64,000 bases of DNA from Torreya grandis (GCA_037957365.1 JARHVA010000081.1:3428001-3492000); one strand, 5' to 3'; positions 1 to 10,489 are shown, counted from the first letter of the stretch. The notes: a model not told the origin generated them from the letters alone. Numbers and translations are program-made.

Positions 1-275
1 TCACTAAGGAATGTTGACTTTTGGCTTTGATTGTCTTCTAGCACATTCAAAAAGGTTTCACTAGGATATTGTTTTTATACATGAATGTGGTCATGTTCCC
101 CCTGATATTATTCAACTATATGTCTCCATGGATGTAGTTCAACAAGGTATAATTTTATCAATCCCAATCAACACTTGTGGGGGGTGGAATGTCAATATAA
201 TGGATAGGTTAGGTAGTGGTAATGGTATGTGGAATGGTAATGGAATGGGAAGAGGTAGTAGAATCCTCATAGAAT
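1..275. other. Flanking DNA left of copia element D, no gene seen
   Basis: No ORF, domain or repeat family is recognisable. A short GGTAATGG-rich stretch (about 211-265) is the only structure. The same host sequence should resume at 4398, after the target duplication of element D. Confidence 0.6.
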
Positions 276-280
276 ATACT
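276..280. repeat. Target-site duplication of element D, left copy (ATACT)
   Basis: ATACT immediately precedes the TG of the 5' LTR; the identical pentamer at 4393-4397 follows the CA of the 3' LTR. A 5-bp duplication is standard for copia integrase. Confidence 0.93.
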
Positions 281-365
281 TGTTAGGTTGTGGAGCTAAA
301 ATCTTCACTGATGTAAATGGAGGAGGTTGCTGAGTTACAGAGAAACTGACGTTAGTCTGATCAAC

Positions 366-373
366 TGACGTCA
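366..373. promoter_or_regulatory. TGACGTCA palindrome in the U3 of the D LTR
   Basis: A perfect TGACGTCA, the core bound by plant TGA/CREB-type bZIP factors, lies about 230 bp upstream of the TATA-like box among several relaxed copies (TGACGTTA, CCGATGTCGG). The 3' LTR has TGACGTCG here. Regulatory function is inferred from the motif only. Confidence 0.45.
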
Positions 374-599
374 GTCATCTTCAGTGTTCACAGTAACCGA
401 TGTCGGTTATGGGTCGGCCGACATTGGTTAGACAAGAAATGATGCCGGTAGCCTATGTGTGCATGCATTTGCATGCATCTCTGGAACTGGTCTTATTTTA
501 GACGAACAGTTTGTTTGCATGTAAAAGACTAATTTTAGTCTTGAGTTTGCATTTCTAATTATTGTAATTGGAAAGTCTAATTATTATTTGTATGGGATC

Positions 600-606
600 T
601 ATTTAA
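600..606 (+). promoter_or_regulatory. TATA-like box of the D LTR
   Basis: TATTTAA in the context GGGATCTATTTAAGAGACC. The 3' LTR reads GATATATTTAAG at 3717-3728, closer to a TATA consensus. The position in the middle of the LTR fits a U3/R boundary shortly downstream. Confidence 0.5.
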
Positions 607-705
607 GAGACCCATGGGGTTGTATTGTAATTTGGAGAATCATAAGGACTTGGTGAGGCAAGGACAAGGGTTCTTCCTGAGTGTAACATCTAGGTCTGCA
701 AGTGT

Positions 706-878
706 GCAAGACCAAGTTGATCTGCAAGTGTAGCAAGATCAAGTGAGATCTACATGGTAAGTAAGGTTGGTTGATCTTAAGGTGTGTGTGTATGCAAGGT
801 CAAAGGAGATCTACAAGGTAGCAAGGTCAAAGGAGATCTACAACGTAATAGGGAGCAAGATCAGGGAGATCTACTTGG
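706..878 (+). repeat. AGATCTAC repeat cluster in the R/U5 of the D LTR
   Basis: Five irregular copies of a roughly 24-bp unit resembling GCAAGGTCAAAGGAGATCTA begin near 706, 733, 794, 821 and 855. The same cluster is present in the 3' LTR (about 3825-4010). It lies downstream of the TATA-like box, so it would be in the transcript. Confidence 0.8.
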
Positions 879-1187
879 AGTATGTGTGTGTACTCAGTGG
901 TACTGGCAGTATTGTTACCGACTGGTTGAAATAACAACTCTGTGTTTGAGTTGATTGTTTGTAATTGAGAGAGAGAAATCTTGAGGGAGAATTACTGGTA
1001 TGCCCAAGAGGTGTGGGAAGAGTGTGATCTCTTTATTATATTTCCTTCTAGATGAGTTGAATACAAGTGTGTATGGTATCTCATATTCTGTGCTATTTCT
1101 GAATTCTAGTTATATTTTACTTCTGGTTAAATTTTGTGTTTAGTTGCTTATACAAAGGTAATCAAGTGTGCTCTTAATCCTGACAAT

Positions 1188-1259
1188 TGGTGTCAGAGCT
1201 TTGTGAGCCGAGCTCCTGTCAAGTGGTATCAAAGCTTTGTGAGCCTAGGTCTTATCAAG
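1188..1259 (+). repeat. Two 36-bp primer-site-like units at the LTR edge of D
   Basis: Unit 1 (1188-1223) starts TGGTGTCAGAGC and unit 2 (1224-1259) starts TGGTATCAAAGC; both continue TTTGTGAGCC and end ATCAAG or GTCAAG. They sit directly before the true primer site at 1260. The 3' LTR carries both units, so they now belong to the LTR. An older LTR end is probably CCTGACA at about 1179-1185. Confidence 0.88.
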
Positions 1260-1271
1260 TGGTATCAGAGC
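1260..1271 (+). other. Primer-binding site of D (initiator Met tRNA)
   Basis: TGGTATCAGAGC, the standard copia primer site complementary to the 3' end of initiator tRNA-Met, two bases after the LTR-terminal CA. Confidence 0.92.
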
Positions 1272-1361
1272 TAGGATCATTAACAACCTGTTTTGGAGCA
1301 GGTTAGTGTTTGTTGATTACAGGTCACTCTCAAGAGTTTTTGATTGAGTGGGAGTAAAGCA

Positions 1362-1520
1362 ATGGCAAAAGAAAGTACACTAAAAATGGAGGAATTCAAT
1401 GGCAAGAATTATCAATTACTGAATTATGGAAAGAAAGAGCAGGTAAAGAAAGATTATTGGTTGGTAGAAGATCAGCATGAAAGAAATGAAGAAGCAGATG
1501 TTGCAGGTGTTGTTACATAG
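1362..1520 (+). pseudogene. Copia gag remnant (element D)
   Basis: An ATG-started frame of 52 codons ends at a stop. Its start, with EEFNGKNYQLLNYGKK, matches the conserved N-terminus of copia Gag (FNGKNYxLWKxxM), and a YWLV motif follows. The conserved Trp is lost, and the rest of Gag, including the CCHC zinc knuckle, is absent. Gag would form the RNA-packaging particle. The start lies about 90 bp after the primer site, as expected. Confidence 0.8.
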
Positions 1521-1625
1521 GATGCTCTTGTATGTTCCTTAGATAAAGTAGAATCTTGTTTTTTAGATTCTGTTGCCTCTTTTCATGCAACCTGAAATAG
1601 AGTATTTTTCCATGATTATGTCTAG

Positions 1626-2138
1626 GGAGACTTTGGAAAGATTTATTTAGGTGTTGGTGAGCCTTGTCAAATTGTTGGCAAAGGGGAAGTGCAGCTGAAA
1701 TTGCAGATGGGCAACACATGGGTGTTGAAGGATGTCATGCAAGTCCCAGTCTTGAAGAGGAGTCTAATTTCTTTAGGAAAGTTGGGTGATGAGGGATGCA
1801 CATTAACTCTCATAGTGGATGCACTTGAATTAGCGTGTGGTAAGAAAGTAGGTACTCTTTATCTATCTACTTGTATTACTGATTTACCTTCTATTGCAAA
1901 GATGTGGCTTTGTAGGCTTGGTCACATGAGTAAAAAGGGGATGCATGTTCTTAAGAGGAAGTCTGATGTCTTTGACAAACTTAAGAACTGGAAAGCCTTG
2001 GTTTTCATGGAGGAGATGATAGACAGAGATCAGCTAAAAGGGCTAAATAATTCTAAGCAGGGCAGTTTGGACAAGGTTATGATCCAAGGGGAGCTCACGG
2101 ATAAAAAGTCATCACTCATAGGAAAACACAGTTACTGA
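1626..2138 (+). pseudogene. Copia protease C-terminus and gag-pre-integrase domain (element D)
   Basis: An open frame enters with GDFGKIYLGVGEPCQIVGKG and continues through SLISLGKLGDEGC and MWLCRLGHMSKKGMHVLKRK. These are the conserved blocks between the copia protease and integrase. The zinc-binding HHCC module is partial (RLGHMS retained, the CxxC part missing). The frame then leaves homology and stops. Catalytic integrase residues are not present. Confidence 0.85.
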
Positions 2139-2345
2139 CGTCGATCAGGTGGAACCGACATCGAATAGGCAGGTATCGATGTCGGTCATGTGCAGAATAG
2201 AGTCGATGGTGTCAGGTAGGTGGATATTGATGTCGGTCATGGAACTGACATCAGTGACCAGGTGGACATCGATGTCGGTCAGGGAATTGGCATTGATGAT
2301 TAGGTGGAATCGACATCGGTCAAGTGCAGACCATGGTCGACCATA
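2137..2345. repeat. Degenerate GATGTCGGTC minisatellite inside D
   Basis: About ten irregular copies of GATGTCGGTCA and its inverse (GACATCG), 15-25 bp apart and often joined by AGGTGGA. Because both orientations alternate, the stretch can fold into many small hairpins. It occupies the place of integrase and the RT N-terminus. The ORFs seen through it on both strands are repeat artefacts. Confidence 0.8.
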
Positions 2346-2444
2346 GAATGGATTTTGGGCAGACAACAAGCTGTCAAGGAGTCTCAAACACCCATGTGGA
2401 GGACTGAAAGTGTAAGTAAGCCTCAAATTCATTATTCACCTTAT

Positions 2445-3350
2445 TTATACTACCTAAACTTGTTACTCACTAATGGTCAAGAACCAAGAAGTTTTGAAGA
2501 AGTAATGCAGGTAGAATCCAGGAAACAGTGGGAACATGGCATGAATTCTTTGGAAGAGAACCAAATAGGAGATTTGGTAGAGTTGCCAGCCAGAATGAAA
2601 GCACTAAAAGATGAATGGATTCCTTGGTTAAATAAAGGAGAGAGTGGACAAGTGAGACAGAAGGCCAGGTCATATGGTCTTGAGCAAGCTCCAGGATAGT
2701 GGTACAGGTTTGACGGGTGTATGACAAAGCATAGCTTTAGTCTATGTCAATGTAACCATTGTGTTTATTTTACCAGGTTGGATAATGGTCATGACATTAT
2801 CCTATTATTGTATGTGGATTATATGCTTGTTGCAGGTTCATACATGCAGGGATTTGCTGAGCTAAGGGTAAAATTAGTTCAGTGGTGTGCCAGGAAGGAT
2901 TTAGGAGGAGCAAAAATCCTTGGCATGAGTATTTCTAGAGATAGGAAAGATCATAGGTTGATGTTGGCTCAGGATGATTGTGTGAATAAGCTAGTGCAGG
3001 ATGCAAAACTGATTAGCACACCTATGGATGGATAGTTCATAGAACAATGTCCCAAATCACATGATGAGGTTAAGTACATGTGTACTAGACCTTATATTAC
3101 CCAAGCAATGGGAGTTGTCAGCAAGTTTGTGGCCAATCCAGGAAAGGAGCACTAAAAAGTAGTTTAGTGGATTCTCAGGTATCTGAGAGGGACCAGTAGC
3201 AGGGATTCATGTTATGCAAGGTCAGGGACTTCCCTACATGGGTATGTAGATTCAGATATGGCAGGGGACTTAAATGACAGGAGAAGCACCACAAGATTTG
3301 TGGTGGTTGGTCTTCAAGATTAAGCTTGAAGAGGGATACAAGCCAGGAAA
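2445..3350 (+). pseudogene. Copia reverse transcriptase and RNase H remnant (element D)
   Basis: Three frames read as copia RT then RNase H: EPRSFEEVMQ and QWEHGMNSLEENQ (RT start), HDIILLLYVDYMLVAG (palm active site), KDLGGAKILGM, RPYITQAMGVVSKF, then GYVDSDMAGDLNDRRST of RNase H. The catalytic YVDD reads YVDY, which would abolish polymerase activity. The fingers/palm segment between the RT start and the YVDD block is shortened. A stop replaces Trp in the KEHW motif near 3155. It ends just before the 3' LTR. Confidence 0.9.
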
Positions 3351-3398
3351 CAAAATTAGACAATTTACAGGTACAGGTACAGGTGCAACTATTTATCT

Positions 3399-3411
3399 CC
3401 AAGTGGAATAT
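3399..3411 (+). other. Polypurine tract of D
   Basis: CCAAGTGGAATAT(T) directly before the 3' LTR is in the position and broad form of copia PPTs (CCAAGTGGGAGA-type), with transitions. It would prime plus-strand synthesis. Confidence 0.6.
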
Positions 3412-4392
3412 TGTTAGGTTGTGGAGCTAAAAGCTTCACTGATGCAAATGGAAGAGGTTGCTGAGTTGCAGAGAAACTAACGTCATTCTGATCAACTGAC
3501 GTCGATCATCTTCAGTGTTCATAGTAATTGATGTCGATTATGGGTTATATGACATCAGTCAGATAGGAATTGACGTTGGTAGCTTATGTGTGCATGCATA
3601 TCCAAAATTGGTCTTATTTTAGATGAATAGTTTGTTTGCATGTAAAAGACTAATTTTAGTCTTGAGTCTGCATTTCTAATTATTATAATTGGAAAGTCTA
3701 ATTATTGTTTGTATGGGATATATTTAAGAGACCCATGGGGATGTATTGTAATTTGGAGAATCATAAGGACTTGGTGAGGCAAGGACAAGGGTTCTTCTCG
3801 AGTGTAAGATCTAGGTCTGCAAGTGTGCAAGACCAGGTTGATCTACAGGTGTAGCAAGATTAGGTGAGATCTACATGGTAAGTAAGGTTGGTTGATCTAC
3901 AGGTGTGTGTGTGTGTGTGTGTGTGTGTGCAAGGTCAAAGGAGATCTGTGGTGTAGCAAGGTCAAAAGAGATCTACAACACAACAGGGAGCAAGATCAGG
4001 GAGATCTACTTGGAGTATGTGTGTGTACTCGGTGGTACTGGCAGTATTGTTACTGATTGGTTGAAATAACAACTCTGTGTTTGAGTTGATTATTTGTAAT
4101 TGAGAGAGAAAACTCTTGAGAGAGAATTACTGGTACACCCAAGAGGTGTGGAAAGAGTGTGATCTCTTTATTGTATTTCCTTCTGGATGAGTTGAATACA
4201 AGTGTGTATTGTCTCTCATATTCTGTGCTATTTCTGAATTCTAGTTATATTTTACTTTTGGTTAAATTCCATGTTTAGTTACTTATACAAAGGTAATCAA
4301 GTGTGCTCTTAATCCTGACAATTGGTGTCAGAGCTTTGTGAGCTGAGCTCCTGTCAAGTTGTATCAGAGCTTTGTGAGCCTAGGTCCTATCA
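3412..4392 (+). repeat. 3' LTR of element D
   Basis: 981 bp copy of the 5' LTR, ending TATCA and followed by ATACT at 4393-4397. It differs from the 5' LTR by scattered transitions and a longer (GT)n run. Confidence 0.95.
3903..3929 (+). repeat. (GT)13 microsatellite in the 3' LTR of D
   Basis: A perfect GT run. The matching site of the 5' LTR (about 781-792) has only about five GT units before changing, so this copy expanded (or the other contracted) after insertion. Confidence 0.95.
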
Positions 4393-4397
4393 ATACT
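4393..4397. repeat. Target-site duplication of element D, right copy (ATACT)
   Basis: Identical to 276-280 and directly adjacent to the LTR end. Confidence 0.93.
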
Positions 4398-4507
4398 AAG
4401 AGAACTTGTGTCAATGCTAAAGTAATCATCCTCAAATTGTTGAAAGATCATAAATATATTCAAATTGATTGGTGAGGCATGTGTAACCAGTGTTGTAATA
4501 GTCATGA

Positions 4508-4666
4508 ATGTATTCTGATTTTGAAGCTGAGTCTAACTCAAAGGACTCTGAATTTGATGTTGATTCTACTTCTGATGCTAAATCTAATATTGGTTCAAAA
4601 ATAGAAGCTGACTCAAATTTTGATTCTTCATTTGATGTGGATGTTGCTACAAGGATGTCTTTTTGA
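4508..4666 (+). CDS. Short acidic Ser/Asp-rich ORF, unrecognised
   Basis: ATG-started frame of 52 codons rich in Asp, Glu and Ser, with a repeating pattern of Asp-Ser/Phe-Asp (SEFDVDSTSD, NFDSSFDVDV). I recognise no family. It could be a remnant of a low-complexity protein segment or chance translation of a GATTCT-rich repeat. No promoter or neighbour supports expression. It lies just right of the D insertion, in old host DNA. Confidence 0.2.
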   Translation: MYSDFEAESNSKDSEFDVDSTSDAKSNIGSKIEADSNFDSSFDVDVATRMSF

Positions 4667-5320
4667 ATGTTTGGTATTTGACAAGTAACAACCTATGATG
4701 GCATAATGGGCTTCATAGAGACTAGTTTGTCAAATTAAGACTCCTCAACGAGGGGAAAAAGGTCAAGAGACAAATACATAAATACTGGATTATCAAAGGG
4801 AAGCTCCTTAAAAATATGATAATGGTTGAGATAATGATTTTTTAAAAATTGGTTATAATCATTAAGAAGTGACTCAAAAAAGAGTGGCTTGTCAAAGTGA
4901 GACCCTTCAATAATGGGTAAAATATCAAAAAGTGATTCATCATAGGTTGACTTGTCACAAATAGGTGTTTCAAAAAAATTGTGGATTGGTTCGTTCTCTT
5001 AGCCTTGGTTTACAAGTAGTTATAAAATACCAGTTTTGAACACATCTTGGTCTTTGAATGATGACTCTATTAGATAGGTACTGATTGTCTTTATTGTGGC
5101 TCGATGATCAACTTTGGTTTTCTAAAGTGGGGGAAGGTTGGAAATGGGTGAATAATGGCCAGTGGTTAGATAATAATAGGCTTATCTAAGATGGGCTAAA
5201 CAAAGATCAGTTATTAGCCTAAAATAGTAACTATTACTCATCTAGTTATGATTACAAAATTTTGTTGGGATAACGAGCTACCATACTTGGAAGGGTCTGG
5301 AATGGTAATTGTATGGCATT
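4667..5320. other. AT-rich DNA, no gene
   Basis: Loose repeats of a CTTGTCAAAGTGAGACCCTT-like phrase near 4723, 4887 and 4949 are visible. No coding potential on either strand. Confidence 0.5.
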
Positions 5321-5505
5321 ATGAAGCTTGGTTTCTATGTGATCTAAAGGATGAGGGCATGGAATGGTAATGGTAGGGAATTTAAAATCATGTTTATTGT
5401 CATGAGCTAAAGGATGAGGTCCTAGTATAGTGATGATAGGGCATTGTGAAGCTTGGTTGCTTGTACAAGCTAAAGGATGAGGTCCTAGAATGGTTTTTCA
5501 TAGAG
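5321..5505. repeat. Imperfect tandem repeat, about 64 bp x 3
   Basis: Three units share GAAGCTTGGTT, then AGCTAAAGGATGAGGTCCTA, then a GAATGGTAATG-like tail. The middle unit has lost the GAAGCTTGG block. No function is suggested. Confidence 0.6.
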
Positions 5506-5605
5506 ACTTTTGAGTATGGGTGCCCAAAAAATCTTAAGGATGGTTAATGGTAAAGGTGGGGGATTAGGTGCCATTCGGCATGAAAGGGTAAAATTGGTAC
5601 ATTAA

Positions 5606-5824
5606 TCAGCCCACATAAGGTATCCCCTGATGCTGCTCTTGAGGATCTTGGCTTCGTTCTCCAGATTGAGTATTGTAAGGAGGATAATGATCCATCTTAG
5701 AAACCACCTCTTCACCATAGGGGTCTTGATCAAAGTTAATTTGTGTGACCAAGTTATCATAACCTAGATTGTACATGGCTCCACTATAAGTGTAATGAGG
5801 CATATCCAAATCAATGACAAACAT
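5606..5824 (-). CDS. Unrecognised 72-codon ORF
   Basis: An uninterrupted minus-strand frame from ATG (5824) to stop, encoding a hydrophilic Tyr/Asp/Gln-rich peptide (for example NFDQDPYGEE and PYNTQSGERSQDPQEQ). There is no signal peptide, membrane segment or motif I know. The composition is more protein-like than the surrounding random frames, but there is no supporting neighbour. It may be a gene or retroelement fossil. Confidence 0.2.
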   Translation of the reverse strand: MFVIDLDMPHYTYSGAMYNLGYDNLVTQINFDQDPYGEEVVSKMDHYPPYNTQSGERSQDPQEQHQGIPYVG

Positions 5825-5829
5825 TTCAC

Positions 5830-8050
5830 AAAAAGGCCTAGAGTTTTATAAACTCTAAAAAAAAGGTCCAAAGGATAAATGGTCCAAACATAGTCTAACT
5901 TGGTCTAAGAAATGGAGTTGTATCTCCAAAATGGTTCGTGCTAAAACTTGGTAAAAATATTCTAACATTAAATGTCTTACATAAAAGGGTCAAGTGGATG
6001 AATAAAAATTAGAATGCCAAACTCTAAGTACAAATTTTTTCAAACAAGTCTAATTTAAAGAAAACAAAAGTTTCTAGATATTTTAGAGAAGACACAAAAT
6101 TTAGGCTCATAATAGGCATGTTCTAGGTCTTTTGGAAAAGAGACAAAAGTTAGACTTTAAACAAAATGAGGTATGCTATTTATTCTAACAAATTTGAAAC
6201 ACTTTGGCATAAACTAGGCATTTGGATTTAAACGTGAACTTGGTCAGTTTGTAAAAGGCATGAAATTATAGGTGCATGGAAGATAGGATATTTCTCCATA
6301 TCTAAGCACAAACAATAGATTTTAAATTAAATAAAGAAATTATGCTAAGTTAGACAACCCAAAAGAGAAAGATTGATGTCTGGGCCAAATTTACACAAGG
6401 CATAGGCAAAAATCAATCAATGTTTAGATTTGAACTTGGCAAGGCTAATTTAAAACTCAAATTAAAAATTAGGCTTATTTAAACAAACAACAAACTAGAC
6501 AAGAATGAACAACATAATGGCACTAGGTAAAGATCTCAAAAGGCACACGTGGCTTTGGTTTCAAAATTAGAATTTGGACACAAGATAACAAGTCTTTAAA
6601 ATGATTTTGAGCAATGTAATGATGTTATCACATTTTAAATATATAATCAATGGTTTGGTTTCAAGAATCCAAGGCAAAAAATTCCAAATTAATTGGGTAG
6701 TGTAATGACACCCTTTTTAATCAAGTGACATACACATAAAGATTGATAAAAAAATAAGGCAAAGGTATGATGTTAAATGGGTAGTGTAACGCCTCCTCAA
6801 ACAAAGGAGTGATGTATAGACAAGAATCATTTTAACATGGTAAGATAGACAAATATAGATAGTTTGACTCAAGACCATGCAATAAAAGATAAAAATAACA
6901 CAAACACATAAGTATAACATCCTAAATACTAAAAATGACAAGGTTGCATAGTAATATCAAAAATTGTCAATATACTCGCTCTTGAGAGGATTTTAATTGT
7001 TAATCAAAAAAGTAAAATCTCATGAAAATTAGGGTTTTTAGGCCCCCTCTTCTTTCAGGAGTTTTTAATGTGACATGAAACTTCAAGCTACTTGCGCTAC
7101 ATCACCAGTATGTCCATGGTAAGTGGGGTTATTTTAAACTATCAATTTTTGCTCATTTCTAGATGGTCCCAAGTATGGATAACAAAATAAATGCTCATGT
7201 TAATTGGATCCATGTCAACCAACTTGTTGTGAAAAGGTATTGTCCTTTTCATAACTAATACATCCATCACTTGCTCAGTGTAGTATGATGTCTGAGTTGA
7301 TCATACGTTTTAAGGGTAACAATCACTAATGGAGGTAATTTAACCACTCAAACTACCATCTTAATGATTCATCAACTCAATTTATAAACCCAACCATGGA
7401 GTGGGGTTGAAACGATGCTAGGAGATGAATTTTTAGATCAAAACTTCCTTAGAGAACCCATGAGGAGGTGATGAACTCCCACTCATAAGTCAACATGCAT
7501 GAAAATAAAGACAAGTGAAAAGACTTTAAGGTAATTTTGGGGGTCATCCAAACCATACAAATTTGGGGAGGGCCTTAGAGACTTTATTTTTATGCTTTTG
7601 GACTAAAGCGATAAAGGCAAAGAATGAACACTTTTGGTCACTTGAGTTCCCTAAAAGAGATGGGGGAGAGCATACACACATCACTCATTTTGTTAAAATC
7701 AAATAAATTCTAACAAATAAGCATAAAATAAACAAATCTTAGTAGCATGTAACTAAGTTTGAAATTTCATTTTAGTGTACCAAAACAAAGTATGTTGTGA
7801 AATTTGATCCCCTTGGCATTAGTTGTTTGAAAAATTTATAAAAAACTTCAAAAACAACTAAAGCATGAAAATAACTAAGTTCGTTTTAAACACCAAAGAT
7901 AAATTATGTAAGATTTAACCATGTTCAAGATTTGCTTTTTAAACCTTAGGAATTGTACTTTATTAGAGGATTTGCCTACTTATAAGCCCAAAAGTGAGTG
8001 AGAAAATAATATTTCAAAATTATCTCTCAGGTTTCCTATCTTTTATCTCA
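5830..8050. other. Long AT-rich intergenic stretch, no gene
   Basis: No domain, RNA gene or LTR pair is visible. Two copies of GGGTAGTGTAAYG (about 6694 and 6779) are the only obvious internal repeat. Short ORFs here are low-complexity and hydrophobic. Confidence 0.5.
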
Positions 8051-8052
8051 GA

Positions 8053-8157
8053 AAGATCGATATTGATCCATGTAAGGATCAATGTCGATCCGCAATGATT
8101 GACATTGGTTGATCCACACAGGAACTAATGTCAGTCCACATGGATCAACTTCGATTG
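8053..8157. repeat. About 21-bp tandem repeat of the ATCAATGTCGATCC type
   Basis: About five degenerate units (for example GATCGATATTGATCCATG, then GGATCAATGTCGATCCGC) run with a period near 21 bp. A weaker cluster with the same core lies at about 8361-8475. The core GAYRTCGRT is also the core of the minisatellite and LTR motifs of element D, 4 kb away. Confidence 0.6.
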
Positions 8158-8159
8158 AA

Positions 8160-10489
8160 AAGATTTATGATGTTTCCTATAACAAAAACCTAGAAAAACA
8201 TAATATGGTTTTCACAAAAAGACTCTTAGTAAAATGAGCTCATTAGATCCTGTGAGGAAATGGTCAGATAAATAATATTCAAGCTCTTAAATAGAGAATA
8301 GAAACAAAAATTATTAAGAAAATCCTTGTTATCATGTTTTATTTGTGCTCTACTTTTCACACAGACCGTGGTCGATTCAATAAATTGACGGCAATCTTAA
8401 AAAATCTATGTCGATCTCTATCTGGTAATCGACATTAGTTTGGGAGAATTGATAGGTCATTGTCAATGTTAAAATAAAAATGGCATCAATCATCTGTGAG
8501 TTGCTAAAAACAAAAAAAATGTGAAAAATGAAGTTAAAACTTGAATTTTGAATATTTTAAAGCACCCATTAACAAAACTAAAAGTAGCATATCATCCTCC
8601 TTGGTTATATGGGATCATTGAGAGCCCCATCAGGCATGCCAACATGTGAACTATGAATTTGACATAGAGGGGAGGTTATTATAGTGTTAGTCTCATAAAA
8701 TAAATGAAATGAATATACTAAGATACTAACACCTCTAGCTTAGACACTAGGGATAGCTTAGGTAATAGAGCTTAGGTAATAGACACTAGGGATAGCTTAG
8801 GTTACAAAAACTAAATGAAAGCACAACAAAAACATAAAAGACAACTCTTTTATCTTCTTTAGGAGCTCTAAATGACTTTGTTGAATGGATTGCTTGGCTT
8901 GTGCATCAATAAGTCTTTGATAATGGAGGTTATTTTTTTCCTTTCTCCTTGGTACCTTAGCTTTGATGTTGCTTGGCTTAAGATTTGAGCATTGTAACAC
9001 CACTTGTTAGGTATTTAGGCATTATAACACTACATAAAAGAAATTGTTGAAGATATTTGAGCACAAGAACTTTACACCAAAATAGATTAGAAATGAATAG
9101 GCATGGCCTTGTATTTATAGCCTTAAGAATTAACTCTCACCCAAGGTGAGTTAAGGTTGAGTTTAGGCTTGGAATGGGTTCAAACTAATCCTTGGTGAGT
9201 TAAAAATAACTTCAATAGAGTTAATAGTTGTCAAGTAATTATGATTTAGAATTACTAGGCATGACTCTCAAATTAGATATTTTAAAAGAGCTTATTGTTG
9301 CATATGGTAGGATACCCCAAATTGACAGTTGTGATGCCACATGGTGATTAGGGATGAATCTGTGAGAGGTTATTGTTGCATATAGTAGGATACCCAAAAT
9401 AGGGATGTCTTAACATGATTATGAGATTTGATGAATGATGAAAAAGTAAATTTGGGATGTTTAGCGATTCCTAGGCTTAATTTGCAATCGCTGGTAGGAA
9501 TCGGTCTAAAGTTTGATTGGAAGCCAATTGTGGCCAGTTTTAGGTGCTACAAAATTATGCTTACAATTTAATTCAAATTTGACACTCTAAAAATAAAAAA
9601 TTGACATTTATATATTTTTGTTTGATTTATAAAATATAATTTGAATTCAAAATTTAAATTTTGAATTGTCTGTGAATGATGAGGCTTAGATATGTATTTG
9701 CATTCAATTTTATAGGTGATGCCAATGATTGGAGGTTGGTGGAGTCATATATTGGAGCCAAATATTTGAATTTTGAATTTTATAGGATGTAATTAAAATT
9801 AAGTGGACCAAATGTTGTGAGTTTTTTCTCACATACCTTACAGTCAGAGGTACAAAAGTGCAACTGAGGGGCTTACAACAATTATTGGGATTGATGTTTT
9901 TTAAAACTTTACACCTTTAACATATAATTAAATGATGTAAGTTTTTAAAATTTCTACTTTAGTTTGGACTTGATATTTGTTTAAATAAAAATTACATTCA
10001 TTTTGTTGAAAATGATATTCATTTTGTTGAATATGATGTACATTTTATTTTTAATTGGAGTGTACATCTATTTTGGAAAGGGACTAATAATTATATAGAA
10101 ATGTTCATATTTTTAATATTAATTATTCAAAAAATGGACGGTCTAGCACTAAAATGTTTATGTATTTTTTCTAACAACTAAACAACCCATAACACATAAT
10201 CAGATAAAACTTAATAACTCATGACCAGGGAAATGGGTCACAACTACAATCATAACCATTAGACCCCCTCAACTATTGGTCCCCTTCCCCTAATGGTGTC
10301 ACATTAGTATTTGAAATTTATTAAATACTTGGTTTGACTTGTATTTAATATTTTTTTTATTGTTATAAATATAATTAGGGAGAAAATCACATTATAATTA
10401 TAATTTAAAATAAACTAAAAAAAGTTAATATTAAACATATATATTGGAATAAAAATAGTAAAAATAATATTGATTGTGTAAATTATTTA
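8160..10489. other. AT-rich intergenic DNA, no gene
   Basis: Holds a 21-bp direct repeat AGACACTAGGGATAGCTTAG at 8742-8762 and 8781-8801, and a repeated TATTGTTGCATATRGTAGGA near 9292 and 9379. No coding frame or element boundary is recognisable. Confidence 0.5.

Larger units (their letters stand above)
281..1257 (+). repeat. 5' LTR of element D
   Basis: 977 bp, TG...CA, aligning over its full length with 3412-4392. It holds a TGACGTCA palindrome, a TATA-like box, a run of AGATCTAC repeats and, at its 3' edge, two primer-site-like 36-bp units (1188-1259) that are part of the LTR in both copies. Confidence 0.95.
281..4392 (+). mobile_element. Ty1/copia LTR retrotransposon D, internally deleted
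   Basis: A complete LTR-to-LTR element of about 4.1 kb. Two direct LTRs (281-1257 and 3412-4392) begin TGTTAGGTTGTGG and end TATCA, and are flanked by a perfect 5-bp duplication, ATACT. An initiator-methionine tRNA primer site (TGGTATCAGAGC) follows the 5' LTR directly. Between the LTRs lie remnants of gag, the gag-pre-integrase domain, reverse transcriptase and RNase H, in copia order. The protease, most of integrase and the N-terminal half of RT are missing, and a GATGTCGGTC-type minisatellite sits in their place. The internal region is only about 2.15 kb against the usual 4-5 kb, so the element could not move on its own. Confidence 0.96.

Noticed and set aside
2145..2432. ORFs on both strands over the GATGTCGGTC repeat
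   Set aside because: Repeat-derived frames with no domain; plus and minus frames are equally open.
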